64,000 bases of DNA from Agrobacterium vitis (GTDB lineage Bacteria; Pseudomonadota; Alphaproteobacteria; Rhizobiales; Rhizobiaceae): positions 2,361,001 to 2,425,000 of the forward strand of contig NZ_JACXXJ020000005.1 in the NCBI RefSeq assembly GCF_014926405.1. Direction: 5' to 3'. Shown here piece after piece: positions 37,789 through 48,054 of the stretch. Positions within the stretch are counted from its first letter, which is position 1. Every line of letters starts with the position of its first letter. The notes beneath the pieces are model-generated. The model was not told where the DNA came from. It saw only the letters and a program-made list of their open reading frames with translations, and did no database searches. A program made the position numbers and the translations under genes.

Positions 37789-38745
37789 TCAACGCCGATC
37801 CGCCACCACTTTCGCCATGATGCAGAGCAGTTCAAACATCATGGTAGCACCGGCCAGCGCCGTCATACCGCCGACATCGAAGGGTGGCGCGACTTCCACC
37901 ACATCGGCACCGACAATATTGACGCCCTCCAGCAGCCGCACCATGGCCTGCACTTCGCGGGTCAGGAAGCCGCCGATTTCCGGCGTGCCGGTTCCAGGCG
38001 CCATCGATGGGTCAATGCAGTCGATATCGAAGCTGACATAGGTCGGGCCATCACCGGCAATGGCGCGGGCTTCCGCCATCACGTCTGCCACGCTGCGGGC
38101 GACGAATTCCTCCATATAAATAATACGGATGCCCTGGTCCTTGGCCCATTGATGCTCGTCAACTTCGTAATTGGAGCTGCGAATGCCGATCTGCACCATG
38201 CGTTTCGGATCGAGCAGGCCCTCCTCAATGGCACGGCGAAAGGGCGTGCCGTGGGTAAAGCGCTGGCCGCCGAAATAGCTGTCATTGGTATCGGAATGGG
38301 CATCGAAATGAATGAGCCCGACTGGCTGAGATTTCGCCACCGCCCGTAGCACCGGCAGTGTCGTCAAATGATCGCCCCCGGCGCAGAGCGGCAGCGCACC
38401 GGCAGCGACAACTGCCGCCACGCCGTCTTCTATCTGTTGAAGCGCCAGCATCAGGTCTATGGGGTTGACGGTCACATCCCCCACATCGGCAATATTGGCA
38501 AGGCTGAACGGCTCGATTTTTGAGACATGATGCACCCGGCGCATCAGGCTGGATTGGTTGCGCACCTCGCGCGGCCCATGGCGGGCACCGGCCCGGTTGG
38601 TGGTGCCGCCATCCCAGGGAATGCCGATCAGCGCGATATCAAGCCCTTCAGCCGAGGTCACGGCAGGCAGCCGCATGAAGGTGGCATGTCCGGCAAAACG
38701 CGGCACTTCAGCGGCATCGACAGGCTGATGAAAGGATGAGGTCAC
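37789..38745 (-). CDS. speB: Agmatinase-type ureohydrolase
   Basis: A 318-aa binuclear manganese hydrolase of the arginase fold. Metal motifs are GGDHLTTLP, FDAHSDTND (DAHxD) and SFDIDCIDPSMAPGTGTPE (SxDxDxxDPxxxPGxGTPE). The last favours agmatinase or a related guanidino hydrolase over arginase. Agmatine would be split to putrescine and urea. Guanidinobutyrase or guanidinopropionase cannot be excluded, so the symbol is tentative. Divergent from bioM. Confidence 0.88.
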   Translation of the reverse strand: MTSSFHQPVDAAEVPRFAGHATFMRLPAVTSAEGLDIALIGIPWDGGTTNRAGARHGPREVRNQSSLMRRVHHVSKIEPFSLANIADVGDVTVNPIDLMLALQQIEDGVAAVVAAGALPLCAGGDHLTTLPVLRAVAKSQPVGLIHFDAHSDTNDSYFGGQRFTHGTPFRRAIEEGLLDPKRMVQIGIRSSNYEVDEHQWAKDQGIRIIYMEEFVARSVADVMAEARAIAGDGPTYVSFDIDCIDPSMAPGTGTPEIGGFLTREVQAMVRLLEGVNIVGADVVEVAPPFDVGGMTALAGATMMFELLCIMAKVVADRR

Positions 38746-38881
38746 GGGCGGGTCCTTCGGGAATGGGTCGGATAACCCATCCGATCAAATCGCAAGGCGG
38801 CTGTAAATGGGAAAAACCCGGATTTGCCTTTGCCGTTCTGCGGGCTATAGAACAGGGCAGCAATGATAGGGTATCGACATC

Positions 38882-39562
38882 GTGCAGATCCATTTCGATC
38901 AGGCCAGCGCCAGTTTCGACGGCCATGTGGCGCTCGAACCGCTGACCATCACCGTCGGCGAACAGCGGATCGGGGTCATCGGCCTGAATGGATCAGGCAA
39001 ATCCACCTTTGCCCGGCTGATCAATGGGTTGGTCAAGCCGAGTGCTGGCCATGTGACACTGGATGGGCTGGACACGGTAAAAGACGCCAAGGCCGTGCAG
39101 GCACGCACCGGCTTCATCTTCCAGAACCCGGCCAATCAGATCATCCTGCCGCTGATCGGTGAGGATATTGCCATGGGGCCAAAGGCACGTGGGCTGAAAG
39201 GCAAGGCACTGGACGAGGCCGTGGACAGCGTTGCGGCAAGGCTCGGCATAACCCATCTGCTGCGCCGCCGCCCGCATGAACTCTCCGGCGGTGAGCTGCA
39301 ATTGGCAGCGCTGGCCGCCGTTCTGGTCACCCGGCCCGGTCTGGTGATTTTCGATGAACCGACCAACCAGCTCGATTTGAAAAACCGGGCGCTGGTGGCT
39401 GGCACCATCGAGGCGCTGGAGGAACAGGCGCTGGTGATCAGCCACGACCTCGACCTGATCGCCGGGTTTTCGCGGGTGCTGGTGTTTCACCGCGCCAAGC
39501 TTGCCTTTGATGGTCCGGCCAGCGACGCCATTGCCCGCTACCGCGAGATCGCCGCATGTTGA
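38882..39562 (+). CDS. bioM: Biotin ECF transporter ATPase BioM
   Basis: A 226-aa ABC ATPase of the energy-coupling-factor type. Walker A is GLNGSGKST (residues 34-42), the Q-loop has FQNPANQI, the signature is HELSGGELQLAALAAVL, Walker B is LVIFDEPTNQLD and the switch His is in VISHDLDL. The FQNPxxQ variant is typical of CbiO/BioM ATPases. A GTG start at 38882 begins at the usual first strand. Overlaps bioN by 7 bases; bioN and bioY follow, so the substrate is biotin. Confidence 0.93.
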   Translation: MQIHFDQASASFDGHVALEPLTITVGEQRIGVIGLNGSGKSTFARLINGLVKPSAGHVTLDGLDTVKDAKAVQARTGFIFQNPANQIILPLIGEDIAMGPKARGLKGKALDEAVDSVAARLGITHLLRRRPHELSGGELQLAALAAVLVTRPGLVIFDEPTNQLDLKNRALVAGTIEALEEQALVISHDLDLIAGFSRVLVFHRAKLAFDGPASDAIARYREIAAC

Positions 39563-40176
39563 ACAGCCTGCATGTCGAGGGCGATAGCTGGCTGCACCGG
39601 ATGCCGGTCGGGGCGAAACTGGCCATCCTGCTGGTGTTCGGCCTTGGCCTTGCCTTCAGCCTGTCCATGCCGCTCCAGGCCACAGCAGCCTGTGCCACCG
39701 GCGCGCTTTATTTCAGCCTGGGGCTTGACGTGCGGGCGGCCTTGCGGCGCATCCGCCCGATGCTGATCAGCATTGCCGCGCTTGGCCTGTTCAACATCTA
39801 TGCGCTGGATCTTATCACCTCGGCAACGCTGACGCTGCGGCTGCTCGCCATCCTGTTTCTCGCCTCAGCTATTACAGCAACAACCTCGCTTGGTGCCTTC
39901 ATGGAGACGCTTGACCGGCTGCTGGCCCCGCTCGACCGGCTGGGATTGGTCCGGGCCGCCGATATCAGCCTGGCGCTGGGGCTGACCCTGCGCTTCGTGC
40001 CTGACATCGCAGATCGATATGAGGCGCTGAAGGCCGCGCATCAGGCCCGCGGCATTCCCGTGCGGCTGCACCGGATGCTGGGGCCGCTGTTTATTCTGGC
40101 ACTGAAAGAGGCCGATTCTATCGCCGAGGCCATTGACGCCCGCGGCATTCGCCGTCACGAAAAGAGAACTGACTGA
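39556..40176 (+). CDS. bioN: Biotin ECF transporter transmembrane subunit BioN
   Basis: A 206-aa T-component (CbiQ/EcfT family) with about four to five membrane helices. The first block is GDSWLHRMPVGAKLAILLVFGL. The coupling Ala-Arg-Gly motifs are AAHQARGIP (near residue 165) and EAIDARGIR at the C terminus, which contact the ATPase. The start overlaps bioM. Followed 13 bases after its stop by bioY. Confidence 0.93.
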   Translation: MLNSLHVEGDSWLHRMPVGAKLAILLVFGLGLAFSLSMPLQATAACATGALYFSLGLDVRAALRRIRPMLISIAALGLFNIYALDLITSATLTLRLLAILFLASAITATTSLGAFMETLDRLLAPLDRLGLVRAADISLALGLTLRFVPDIADRYEALKAAHQARGIPVRLHRMLGPLFILALKEADSIAEAIDARGIRRHEKRTD

Positions 40177-40189
40177 TGAGGAGATCACC

Positions 40190-40753
40190 ATGACCACGCG
40201 AGACCTGGTTCTGATTGCGCTGTTTGCCGCCATCGTTGTTGTCCTCGGGCTTATTCCGCCCGTGCCGCTCGGCTTCATTCCGGTGCCGATCACCGCCCAG
40301 TCGATGGGCGTGATGCTGGCCGGCTGCATTCTCGGCGCCAAGCGCGGGGCCTTGGCCTATGCGCTGGTCGTGCTGCTGGTCGCCATGGGCCTGCCGGTGC
40401 TGTCGGGCGGTCACGGCGGCCTGAACGCGCTGTTTGGTGCCACCGGCGGCTATATTTTCGGTTGGGTTCTCGGCGCTTTCGTCACCGGCCTTGCCGCTGA
40501 ACGCTTTGCCCGCGCCTCCTCCACCGCCAGCGGCCAGACAATCGGCTTCTTTGCCGCCAGCATCCTCGGCGGCATCGGCGTGGTCTATGCCTGCGGCATG
40601 CCCTGGTGGAGCTTTGTGGCCGGCACCCCGATCGACAAGGTGTTGATCGGCTCGCTGGCCTTCCTGCCCGGCGACCTGATCAAGGCCGCCATCGCAGCAC
40701 TCGCCGCCCGCGCCGTGATGGTCGGCTATCCGCTATTGCCGAAGCGGGTGTAA
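40190..40753 (+). CDS. bioY: Biotin ECF transporter substrate-binding subunit BioY
   Basis: A 187-aa S-component with six membrane helices. Its biotin-binding signature is PPVPLGFIPVPITAQSMGVML followed by GLPVLSGGHGGLNALFGATGGYIFGW. The ATG at 40190 has GAGGAG seven bases upstream, so the longer reading from 40133 is rejected. With BioM and BioN it forms the high-affinity uptake system typical of rhizobia. No biotin synthesis genes are in the window. Confidence 0.96.
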   Translation: MTTRDLVLIALFAAIVVVLGLIPPVPLGFIPVPITAQSMGVMLAGCILGAKRGALAYALVVLLVAMGLPVLSGGHGGLNALFGATGGYIFGWVLGAFVTGLAAERFARASSTASGQTIGFFAASILGGIGVVYACGMPWWSFVAGTPIDKVLIGSLAFLPGDLIKAAIAALAARAVMVGYPLLPKRV

Positions 40754-40755
40754 AC

Positions 40756-40822
40756 GTCTGTCATCATTCCCGCGTATCGCATTCGCAAAGCAAAACAGCG
40801 GCCCGGGTTATGGATGACAGAC
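40756..40822. terminator. Palindrome between convergent bioY and thioesterase genes
   Basis: GTCTGTCATC (40756-40765) pairs perfectly with GATGACAGAC (40813-40822), enclosing 47 bases that contain a smaller GC-rich fold. Position between two convergent gene ends suggests a two-way terminator. It could equally be a RIME-type palindromic repeat. Confidence 0.5.
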
Positions 40823-40828
40823 TGATGA

Positions 40829-41230
40829 TTATGGCAGCCACTGATACAGCCAATCCCGCAGCGCTTCCGATAGCGCCACCGGTTCGGCACTGTCTTTGTT
40901 CACAGCCGTCCAGGTGATCTCGACGTCGGCAGCGCGGGTTTTGCCGCTTTCGACCGCAATGGCGAAGCCGACGGATTTGCCGCCGATCTTGTCCACCTGC
41001 ACGGTGAAGCGCAGCGCGTCGCCCGGTCCCAGGGCTTCATAAAGACGCGCCTCGAATTTGGTGGCGCGAAAGTCCGGCTCCTGCTCTTCTGCGGGCCGGG
41101 CCTGCCAGAAGCGGTGGAGCGCTTCTTCGCACAGCGCCAGCAGCGCGCTATTGTTCAGCCGTCCGCTGATCCCGACATCGCGCAGGCCGATCAGCGTTTC
41201 GGTTACATCAAGCCGTTCTCTTTTCGCCAT
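40829..41230 (-). CDS. Acyl-CoA thioesterase-like protein (hot-dog fold)
   Basis: A 133-aa protein fitting a single hot-dog domain. The segment RDVGISGRLNNSALLALCEEALHRFW is the long helix of 4HBT-like enzymes, with the preceding loop replacing the usual D-Y-NHVNNA. Later strands are RFTVQVDKIGGKSVGFAIAVES and ADVEITWTAVNKDSAEPVALSEALRDWL. The catalytic Asp seems to be in RDVG. Substrate unknown. Convergent with bioY; divergent from the deacetylase gene. Confidence 0.75.
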   Translation of the reverse strand: MAKRERLDVTETLIGLRDVGISGRLNNSALLALCEEALHRFWQARPAEEQEPDFRATKFEARLYEALGPGDALRFTVQVDKIGGKSVGFAIAVESGKTRAADVEITWTAVNKDSAEPVALSEALRDWLYQWLP

Positions 41231-41313
41231 TGCCCTTGCCCTCCATGCCGTGATCGCTCATGTAAAGGAAAAGAGATTGGTCGCGCAAGTTTGGCGCGGC
41301 AGGAGGATGCGTC

Positions 41314-42249
41314 ATGACAACCCGGCTCTATGAAAACCCGATCTTTCTGGAACACAACACGCCGGAAGGCCATCCTGAACGGGCCGACCGGCTGCGCTCG
41401 CTGAATATCGCCCTGGAGCATCCGAATTTTTCAGCGCTGGAAAGGCATCAGGCGCAGCAGGCCAATGAGGATGCTGTCATGCTGGCCCATCCCGAAGAGC
41501 ATTTCATCGCTGTCATGCGGCAGGTGCCGGAGGAGGACGACCGGATCAACCAGCTGGAGGCCGATACCTATGCCTCGCAGAAAAGCCTGCAATGCGCCCT
41601 GACCGCCATCGGCGGGGCGATGGCCGCCGTGGACGACGTGATGACCGGTGCTGCCGACAATGTGTTCGTGGCGGGCCGTCCGCCCGGCCATCATGCGGAA
41701 AAAACCAAGGCGATGGGCTTCTGTCTGTTCAATACCATCGCCATCGCTGCCCGCCATGCCCAGCAGGTCTATGGCGTCGAGCGGGTCGCCATCGTCGATT
41801 GGGATGTGCATCACGGCAACGGCACCCAGGATATTTTCTGGGACGATCCATCCGTGCTGTTCTGTTCCACCCACCAGATGCCGCTTTATCCCTGGACGGG
41901 CAAGAAGGATGAGGTTGGGCCACACAATACCATCGTCAACGCACCGCTGTCTGCCAATAGTGGCTCGGACCATTTCCGCGAGGCGTTCAAATCGCGGGTG
42001 CTGACGGCGCTCAATGATTTTTCCCCGGATCTCATCCTGATTTCCGCCGGGTTTGATGCCCATCACCGCGACCCGCTGGCACAGATCAATCTGGTCGGTG
42101 AGGATTTTGACTGGGCAACCGGGCGGCTGATGGAAGTGGCCGACCGCTTTGCCAAAAACCGGGTCGTCAGCCTGCTGGAAGGCGGCTATGATCTGGAAGG
42201 TCTGGCCGAGTCGGCTGGCATGCATATTTCGAGATTGATGAAGGGTTGA
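41314..42249 (+). CDS. Histone-deacetylase-family amidohydrolase
   Basis: A 311-aa zinc hydrolase of the class II HDAC/acetylpolyamine family. Core motifs are [20 protein letters not shown] (charge-relay His pair), [12 protein letters not shown] (zinc Asp and His), [12 protein letters not shown] (third zinc Asp) and [10 protein letters not shown] with no Tyr-to-His loss visible. Bacterial members deacetylate polyamines or acyl-lysines. It is linked to xseB by a stop/start gap of two bases, a coupling usual in rhizobia. Confidence 0.92.
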   Translation: MTTRLYENPIFLEHNTPEGHPERADRLRSLNIALEHPNFSALERHQAQQANEDAVMLAHPEEHFIAVMRQVPEEDDRINQLEADTYASQKSLQCALTAIGGAMAAVDDVMTGAADNVFVAGRPPGHHAEKTKAMGFCLFNTIAIAARHAQQVYGVERVAIVDWDVHHGNGTQDIFWDDPSVLFCSTHQMPLYPWTGKKDEVGPHNTIVNAPLSANSGSDHFREAFKSRVLTALNDFSPDLILISAGFDAHHRDPLAQINLVGEDFDWATGRLMEVADRFAKNRVVSLLEGGYDLEGLAESAGMHISRLMKG

Positions 42250-42251
42250 GT

Positions 42252-42503
42252 ATGACCGACGTTGCCGCCGCCGATATTGCCGCTTATTCCTTTGAAAAGG
42301 CCGTGGCCGAGCTGGAAAGCATTGTGGCCCGGCTGGAGCGCGGTGATGTGGCGCTCGACGAATCCATCTCGATCTACGAGCGCGGTGAGTTGCTGAAGAA
42401 ACATTGCGAGGCGCTGCTGTCGGCAGCCGAAAACCGCATCGAGAAAATCAGGCTGGACCGGGCCGGCAAGCCTGTTGGTGCCGAGCCGCTGGACAAGGAC
42501 TAG
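42252..42503 (+). CDS. xseB: Exodeoxyribonuclease VII small subunit
   Basis: An 83-aa coiled-coil subunit that pairs with XseA to degrade single-stranded DNA. Signature: [37 protein letters not shown], then [21 protein letters not shown] 42252 is two bases after the HDAC stop, with AAGGG upstream. A TTG at 42246 is less likely. xseB-dxs-tlyA-rlmD is a conserved rhizobial order. Confidence 0.95.
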   Translation: MTDVAAADIAAYSFEKAVAELESIVARLERGDVALDESISIYERGELLKKHCEALLSAAENRIEKIRLDRAGKPVGAEPLDKD

Positions 42504-42583
42504 GCCTGATCCTGGCACGCCCACAGCAAGGAAGATGCGTTTGTCCCTTTGCCGAGGGGCATTTAAGTCCTATATGCATCAAC

Positions 42584-42608
42584 AGGGCAGTTTTACTGGA
42601 TCTGCCCT
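42584..42608 (+). terminator. Small hairpin between xseB and dxs
   Basis: AGGGCAG (42584-42590) and CTGCCCT (42602-42608) form a 7-bp stem. There is no T-run after it, so it is a weak terminator or a leader element of dxs. Confidence 0.3.
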
Positions 42609-42796
42609 ATCATTGACCTGAACGTCCTGATTGACAGCGGCGCACTGCGCCTGGGAAACAAACAGGGGTCGCGGGCAAATGACATTGAATACTGTATGAT
42701 TTTCCCCATTCATGGACCATTCAGGCCGTGCAATGCATTCGGGAGGAAACTTGTGCAGCCGATAGACCGAGTGATGAGAAAAAGAGGCTGGAGCCT

Positions 42797-44716
42797 GTGA
42801 CATCGAAGCCAAACACGCCGTTGCTGGATCAGGTCGTGTTTCCGTCCGACCTTCGCAAGATCGAAGATAAGGACATGCCCCAAGTGGCGCGTGAACTGCG
42901 CGACGAGATGATCGATGCCGTGTCGGTGACGGGCGGACATCTGGGCGCCGGGCTTGGCGTGGTGGAACTGACGCTCGCCATCCACAAGGTTTTCAACACC
43001 CCGGAAGACCGGCTGATCTATGATGTCGGACACCAATGCTATCCGCACAAGATCCTGACCGGGCGGCGAGAGCGCATCCGCACGCTGCGCCAGGAACATG
43101 GGCTTTCGGGCTTCACCAAACGGGCTGAGAGCGAATACGATCCGTTCGGCGCAGCCCATTCCTCCACGTCCATTTCGGCAGGCCTTGGCATGGCCGTGGC
43201 AGCCGAGCTTGGCCAGACCGACCGCAAGGTCATCGCTGTGATCGGCGACGGGGCGATGTCGGCGGGCATGGCCTTTGAGGCGCTGAACAATGCTGGCGCG
43301 CTGGATGCGCGGCTGATCGTCATTCTCAACGACAATGACATGTCGATTGCCCCACCAACTGGCGCGATGAGCGCCTATCTGGCGCGGCTTGCCTCCGGGC
43401 GCACCTATATGGGCATGCGCGAGATCGGCAAAAAACTGACCGCCTATCTCGGCAAGAATATCGACCGAGCCATTACCCGCGCCGTCGAGCATGCGCGCGG
43501 CTATGTAACCGGCGGCACGATGTTCGAGGAAATGGGCTTTTACCATATCGGCCCGATTGACGGCCATTCCTTTGATCATCTCCTGCCGGTGTTGCGCAAT
43601 GTGCGCGACAATGCCAAGGGGCCGGTGCTGATCCATGTGGTGACCCAGAAGGGCAAGGGCTATGCGCCTGCCGAGGCAGCCGCCGACAAATATCACGGCG
43701 TCAACACTTTCGATGTCATCACCGGTACCCAGGCCAAGGCCAAGCCGAATGCGCCGAGCTATACCGCCGTGTTTGCCGACGCGCTGGTGGAAGAAGCCCG
43801 CCTTGACGACAAGATCGTCGGCATTACCGCCGCCATGCCATCAGGCACCGGGCTTGATAAGCTACAAAACCTGTTCCCGGAACGGACCTTCGATGTCGGC
43901 ATTGCCGAACAACATGCCGTGACCTTTGCCGCAGGCCTTGCCGCCGAGGGCTACAAGCCGTTCTGCGCGCTCTACTCGACTTTCCTGCAACGCGGCTATG
44001 ATCAGGTCGTGCATGACGTCGCCATCCAAGGCTTGCCAGTGCGTTTTCCCATCGACCGCGCCGGTTTCGTCGGTGCCGATGGGCCAACCCATGCCGGATC
44101 GTTCGATACCGGCTTTCTCGCCAGCCTGCCCGGTTTCGTGGTGATGGCGGCAGCGGATGAGGCGGAGCTGAAGCATATGGTGCGCACCGCCGCCGCCTAT
44201 GATGAGGGTCCGATTTCCTTCCGCTATCCACGCGGCGAAGGCGTTGGCGTGCAGATGCCGGAGCGCGGCGAGATTTTGCCAATTGGCAAGGGCCGGATCA
44301 TCAAGGAAGGCTCGAAAGTGGCGCTGCTGTCCTTCGGCACGCGGCTGGCCGAATGTCTTGTCGCGGCAGAAGATCTCGATGCCGCCGGCCTGCCGACCAC
44401 GGTTGCCGATGCCCGGTTTGCCAAGCCGCTCGATCTCGACCTGATCCGCCAGCTTGCCCGCCACCATGCCGTTCTGATCACGGTCGAGGAAGGTGCAGTT
44501 GGCGGGTTCGGATCTCAGGTCCTGCATATGCTGGCCAATGAGGGTCTGCTTGACCACGGCCTCAAAGTCCGCAGCCTGGTTCTGCCGGATCTGTGGATGG
44601 ATCAGGCCAAGCCTGACGTCATGTATGAAAAGGCCGGACTAGACGCCAAGGGCATTGTTTCAACGGTGTTCACAGCGCTGTCGCGCGATGCCTTGGCCCA
44701 GGATAGTTTGGCATAG
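42797..44716 (+). CDS. dxs: 1-deoxy-D-xylulose-5-phosphate synthase
   Basis: A 639-aa thiamine-diphosphate enzyme that joins pyruvate and glyceraldehyde 3-phosphate, the first step of the MEP pathway ending in IspH (also in this window). Visible blocks are [15 protein letters not shown], the ThDP/Mg motif [33 protein letters not shown] with the catalytic Glu, and the C-terminal transketolase domain with [17 protein letters not shown] at 42797 with GGAG nearby gives the usual N terminus. An ATG at 42728 would add 23 unlikely residues. Followed by a two-way terminator. Confidence 0.96.
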   Translation: MTSKPNTPLLDQVVFPSDLRKIEDKDMPQVARELRDEMIDAVSVTGGHLGAGLGVVELTLAIHKVFNTPEDRLIYDVGHQCYPHKILTGRRERIRTLRQEHGLSGFTKRAESEYDPFGAAHSSTSISAGLGMAVAAELGQTDRKVIAVIGDGAMSAGMAFEALNNAGALDARLIVILNDNDMSIAPPTGAMSAYLARLASGRTYMGMREIGKKLTAYLGKNIDRAITRAVEHARGYVTGGTMFEEMGFYHIGPIDGHSFDHLLPVLRNVRDNAKGPVLIHVVTQKGKGYAPAEAAADKYHGVNTFDVITGTQAKAKPNAPSYTAVFADALVEEARLDDKIVGITAAMPSGTGLDKLQNLFPERTFDVGIAEQHAVTFAAGLAAEGYKPFCALYSTFLQRGYDQVVHDVAIQGLPVRFPIDRAGFVGADGPTHAGSFDTGFLASLPGFVVMAAADEAELKHMVRTAAAYDEGPISFRYPRGEGVGVQMPERGEILPIGKGRIIKEGSKVALLSFGTRLAECLVAAEDLDAAGLPTTVADARFAKPLDLDLIRQLARHHAVLITVEEGAVGGFGSQVLHMLANEGLLDHGLKVRSLVLPDLWMDQAKPDVMYEKAGLDAKGIVSTVFTALSRDALAQDSLA

Positions 44717-44764
44717 CCGAAGGTCGCCTTTCAGCAGGCGATAATCCACACCGCCTTAAACACC

Positions 44765-44798
44765 AAAACCCCGCTGGCTATGAAGCAAGCGGAGTTTT
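44765..44798. terminator. Bidirectional terminator between dxs and a convergent chemoreceptor gene
   Basis: AAAACCCCGCT (44765-44775) pairs with AGCGGAGTTTT (44788-44798), ten of eleven positions. It has A and T tails on both sides, so it can end transcripts from both directions. Confidence 0.75.
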
Positions 44799-44835
44799 GT
44801 TGACGTACAGTCACCGATGATGGTGGATAGTTCGA

Positions 44836-46779
44836 TCAGAATTCCGCCCATTCCTGTTTCACGGCGGCGGACGATGCGCCTCCGCCGAAAGCCTTGCCGA
44901 TCTTGGAGGCAAGAGCACGGGCGGGTGAGGCAATTGGACGCTGCGATGCGCTGGCAACTGCCGGATGTCCGGCAAATGATGACCTCCGACCCGCAAGTTG
45001 GAACTGACTGACAAGCGTCTTCAGACGGTTGGCTTCGGTGGCAAGAGCTGCAGCAGCGGCGGTCGATTGCTCGACCATGGCCGCATTCTGCTGCGTCGTC
45101 TGGTCCATCTGGTTGACCGCCGAATTGACTTCGGCAAGACCGGTGGACTGTTCCCGTGCCGATGTGGCGATTGCCTCCATCAACTGGTTGATCTGGACCA
45201 CGTGATCGCCGATCGACTTCAGGGCAACACCGGTTTCCCGCACCAGCTTGACGCCGCTATCGACTTCCGAAGAGGAGTTCTGGATCAGACCCTTGATTTC
45301 CTTGGCAGCCTGGGCAGACCGTTGCGCCAGTTCACGCACTTCCTGGGCGACAACCGCAAAGCCCTTACCGGCTTCACCGGCGCGCGCTGCTTCGACACCG
45401 GCATTCAGTGCCAGAAGATTGGTCTGGAAGGCGATTTCATCGATCACGCCGATGATGTTGGAAATCTGCTGCGAGCTTTCCTCGATCCGCTTCATGGCGT
45501 TTTCGGCCTGATTGACGACTTCCGACGACCGCACGGCGTTCTGGCTGGCGGTAATCGCCACAGAGCGGGCTTCTTCCGTGCGCTGCGAGGAATTGGTCAC
45601 ATTGACGGTGATCTGGTCGAGCGCCGCCGCTGTTTCTTCCAAGGCTGCTGCCTGCTGCTCGGTCCGCTTGGACAAATCATTCGTGCCATCGGCAATTTCA
45701 CGGGTGCCGTTTTCCATGCCTTCGACGGTCTGGAGGACGGAGCCGAGCGTTGTTCCAAGCTGTTCCAGCGAGGCGTTGAAATCCTGGCGCAGCGATTCAT
45801 ATTCAGCGGCGAAAGCATCGTTGAGCTGGAAGGACACATCGCCCTGCGCCAGGCGCTTCAAGCCCTCGCCAAGGGTCTGCGTTGCAAATCGCAAATTGGC
45901 CGCTTCCTGCTCCGCGCGCTGTTGATGGGCAGCCTGGGTCTGTGCCGTTTGCTGGCGGTTGACCGTTGCCTGCTCTTCCAACTCGCGATTGGCAATGGCA
46001 TTCTTGCGGAACACTTCAACCGCATCGGCCATATGACCGACTTCGTCGCGGCGGCCAATGCCGGGGATGTCGATTGCCGTTTCACCAGTTGCAAGGCTGC
46101 GCATTGACGCCGTGATCCGGGTCAGCGGCGCAATCATGCCCTTGTTGAGGAGAAGAAGCGACAAACCGATCAGCAAGACAAGCGTACCGCTGCCCAGCAG
46201 AATATTGCGGCGGGCATCATAGGCGGCGGCGTCAGCAGCTTTCTGGCGCACGCTGAGAAGCGCGCTTTCCTCATCGGCAATTTCCTTGGCCTTGGCGCGA
46301 ATGCCATCCATATAGGTCTTGCCCGCACCGGAAATCTCCAACTGGCGGCCCTGATCGCGGGTCGCCGGGTCTTTCGCCAGGGCAAGCTCCTTGGCAACGA
46401 CTTTCGTCTGCCAATCCTGAACCATGGCATCGAGATCGGCGAGACGCTTCTGCTGGACCTGATTGTCAGATGTCAGGCTGCGAACAGCTGCATAGGCATC
46501 AGTATAATTCTTTAAGCCAGCCTTTTGCGGATCGAGAAATTTCTCATCAGCTTCCGACAGAAGATAAGCGCGAATGCCGGTTTCCTGATTGACCATGGCG
46601 GCAACGATGGCATCCATCTTTTGCAGCACTTGATAGGTATGTACAGTCCAATCAGACGATTGCTCCTGGTTGGAGAGCGAACGCCAGCTGACCGCATTCA
46701 CAACAAGACTAACAGCAAGCAAGATTGCAAATGTCAGTCCAATTTTTGCTACGATCCGTATATTATCCAGAATTTTCAT
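44836..46779 (-). CDS. Methyl-accepting chemotaxis protein 1, CHASE3-like sensor
   Basis: A 647-aa transmembrane chemoreceptor. Helix 1 (about 10-30) and helix 2 (190-211) flank a helical periplasmic domain with the CHASE3-type motif NQETGIRAYLLSEADEKFLDP. HAMP follows at 213-266, then a second HAMP-like segment. The signalling hairpin is near 440-500 ([38 protein letters not shown]). It ends with EWAEF, an E-W-x-x-F pentapeptide like the NWETF tether for CheR/CheB. Ligand unknown. It is one of two similar receptors in this gap between dxs and tlyA; no other che genes are present. Confidence 0.95.
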   Translation of the reverse strand: MKILDNIRIVAKIGLTFAILLAVSLVVNAVSWRSLSNQEQSSDWTVHTYQVLQKMDAIVAAMVNQETGIRAYLLSEADEKFLDPQKAGLKNYTDAYAAVRSLTSDNQVQQKRLADLDAMVQDWQTKVVAKELALAKDPATRDQGRQLEISGAGKTYMDGIRAKAKEIADEESALLSVRQKAADAAAYDARRNILLGSGTLVLLIGLSLLLLNKGMIAPLTRITASMRSLATGETAIDIPGIGRRDEVGHMADAVEVFRKNAIANRELEEQATVNRQQTAQTQAAHQQRAEQEAANLRFATQTLGEGLKRLAQGDVSFQLNDAFAAEYESLRQDFNASLEQLGTTLGSVLQTVEGMENGTREIADGTNDLSKRTEQQAAALEETAAALDQITVNVTNSSQRTEEARSVAITASQNAVRSSEVVNQAENAMKRIEESSQQISNIIGVIDEIAFQTNLLALNAGVEAARAGEAGKGFAVVAQEVRELAQRSAQAAKEIKGLIQNSSSEVDSGVKLVRETGVALKSIGDHVVQINQLMEAIATSAREQSTGLAEVNSAVNQMDQTTQQNAAMVEQSTAAAAALATEANRLKTLVSQFQLAGRRSSFAGHPAVASASQRPIASPARALASKIGKAFGGGASSAAVKQEWAEF

Positions 46780-47646
46780 CGTCCAGTTCCCTCATTCGCG
46801 AACTTGAAGAGATGAATTCTTTCAAGAGGCGAGCCGTTGCTATCTCAAAACATGATTAATTCGGCGACAGTCCAGCATCATGCCGGGATAAACACAATCT
46901 TGGGAATCCCTCTCCCCTGATTGCAACTCGTCACTCGGTTTTTTGTTTTATTGTATATGCATTAAAAAATCTATAATAATATAAATACATTCGCCTCCTC
47001 ACGAAGCACAACCTTTAAACATTGAAGAAAATACATGTGAAAAGACCTAGTATAAAATCTACCTAGGCGCGAATAATGGTTTTTGTTTTAATTTTTAGAT
47101 ATGTCGTATTTCTTATACATGAAACATATTTTCAACATCTCCAAGTTGAAACATAGAATATTATTCCTGCCTGAATATTTCTTTATGCTCATTTAGTTGC
47201 TTTCGCTTTATGCTGAATTTTTGACAAAAATCAATTTTATGATGTGCGTGTCGATGTATATTAAGCCACTTATAATTTGCATTTTTGACCAGTAAATTAT
47301 TGGAATCATTTTAAAAACACTCTGGCAAATAAGAGAGTGATCCTATCTCTGCGAAATTGACGCCTCTCAAAAGATGCGTGTTACAAGTATCGATGTGAAA
47401 AATGCTTACACTCCTGGACGACAGGCAAAGGCTTTTCATCGTCGAAGCCAAGGAAAAGCGCTTTCCCCTTCGCCCTCAACTCCCGACTGTAAAATGATAG
47501 CGAAGATTTCAAACCTTTAATTCTGGTGATTTTCTCGGTGGCAATTGCGGTGGCTCGACCGCATTGGCTGCGCCGCTCAACGCTGCGTTGAACCGAGCTG
47601 AAAGGAGAAAGACCCGCAGCGTTTCGGACTTCCCCTCCACCTTCTC

Positions 47647-47773
47647 ATATCAAGGCGCTGACATGCTGACGCATCCTCGCCTTGAAGGCATTGCAAACAT
47701 CTCAAATGCTTGCACCGCTTGAGATATTTGCAAAAGGAATACGAAGAGTCATCTTCAATGACTCTTCGTATAA
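47647..47773 (+). repeat. Dispersed repeat family B, reference copy B5 (127 bp, two hairpins)
   Basis: Starts ATATCAAGGCGCTGACATGC and ends TTCGTATAA. The central hairpin pairs TTGCAAACATCTCAA with TTGAGATATTTGCAA. The terminal hairpin pairs ACGAAGAGTCAT with ATGACTCTTCGT around CTTCA. Other copies at 17375, 18326, 28681, 29183 and 55652 align with it. Confidence 0.85.
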
Positions 47774-47813
47774 GAGTAGCGAGGAGGTTGAACTCGTCAT
47801 CCTCTATCTTTTG

Positions 47814-47856
47814 GGTTCAGTTTGTCTCTTCGGGAAACGTAGGCCCCATTTTTCCT
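47814..47856 (-). repeat. Dispersed repeat family C, partial copy C3
   Basis: GGTTCAGTTTGTCTCTTCGG followed by GAAAC...CCCATTTTTCC resembles the middle of family C (GTTTGTCTTTTCGGGAAAACC...CCACTTTTCCC on the reverse of 52925-53023). It abuts family A directly. Short, so less certain than C1 and C2. Confidence 0.4.
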
Positions 47857-47857
47857 A

Positions 47858-48054
47858 ACAGTCTGTTCAAGAATTGCTGTTGGCGTGGCGAAAATGGTGA
47901 TTTCGAGAACCGGAGCGGAGCGTACTTAACGTACGTGAGTACAAGCATTCCAGGAAAAGTGCGAAGCGGTTTTCCGTTTGGAAATGCGAATCAAGCAGGC
48001 AAGCGCAGAAATTGCCTTTTGCAGCCCGTCAGCGGCGATTGTTGGATAGACTGT
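47858..48054 (+). repeat. Dispersed repeat family A, full copy A2 (197 bp)
   Basis: Ends ACAGTCTGTTCAAGAATTGC and, on the other side, the complement of ACAGTCTATCCAACAATCGC: about 20-bp inverted ends agreeing at roughly 16 positions. The centre holds a RIME-like palindrome, GCATTCCAGG...GGAAATGC. Equal in length and inverted relative to the copy at 60949-61145. It ends ten bases before the stop of the next chemoreceptor gene. Confidence 0.9.

Noticed and set aside
38845..38854. CTATAGAACA upstream of bioM as a BioR box (TTATAGATAA-like)
   Set aside because: Only seven of ten positions agree; too weak to call without comparison.
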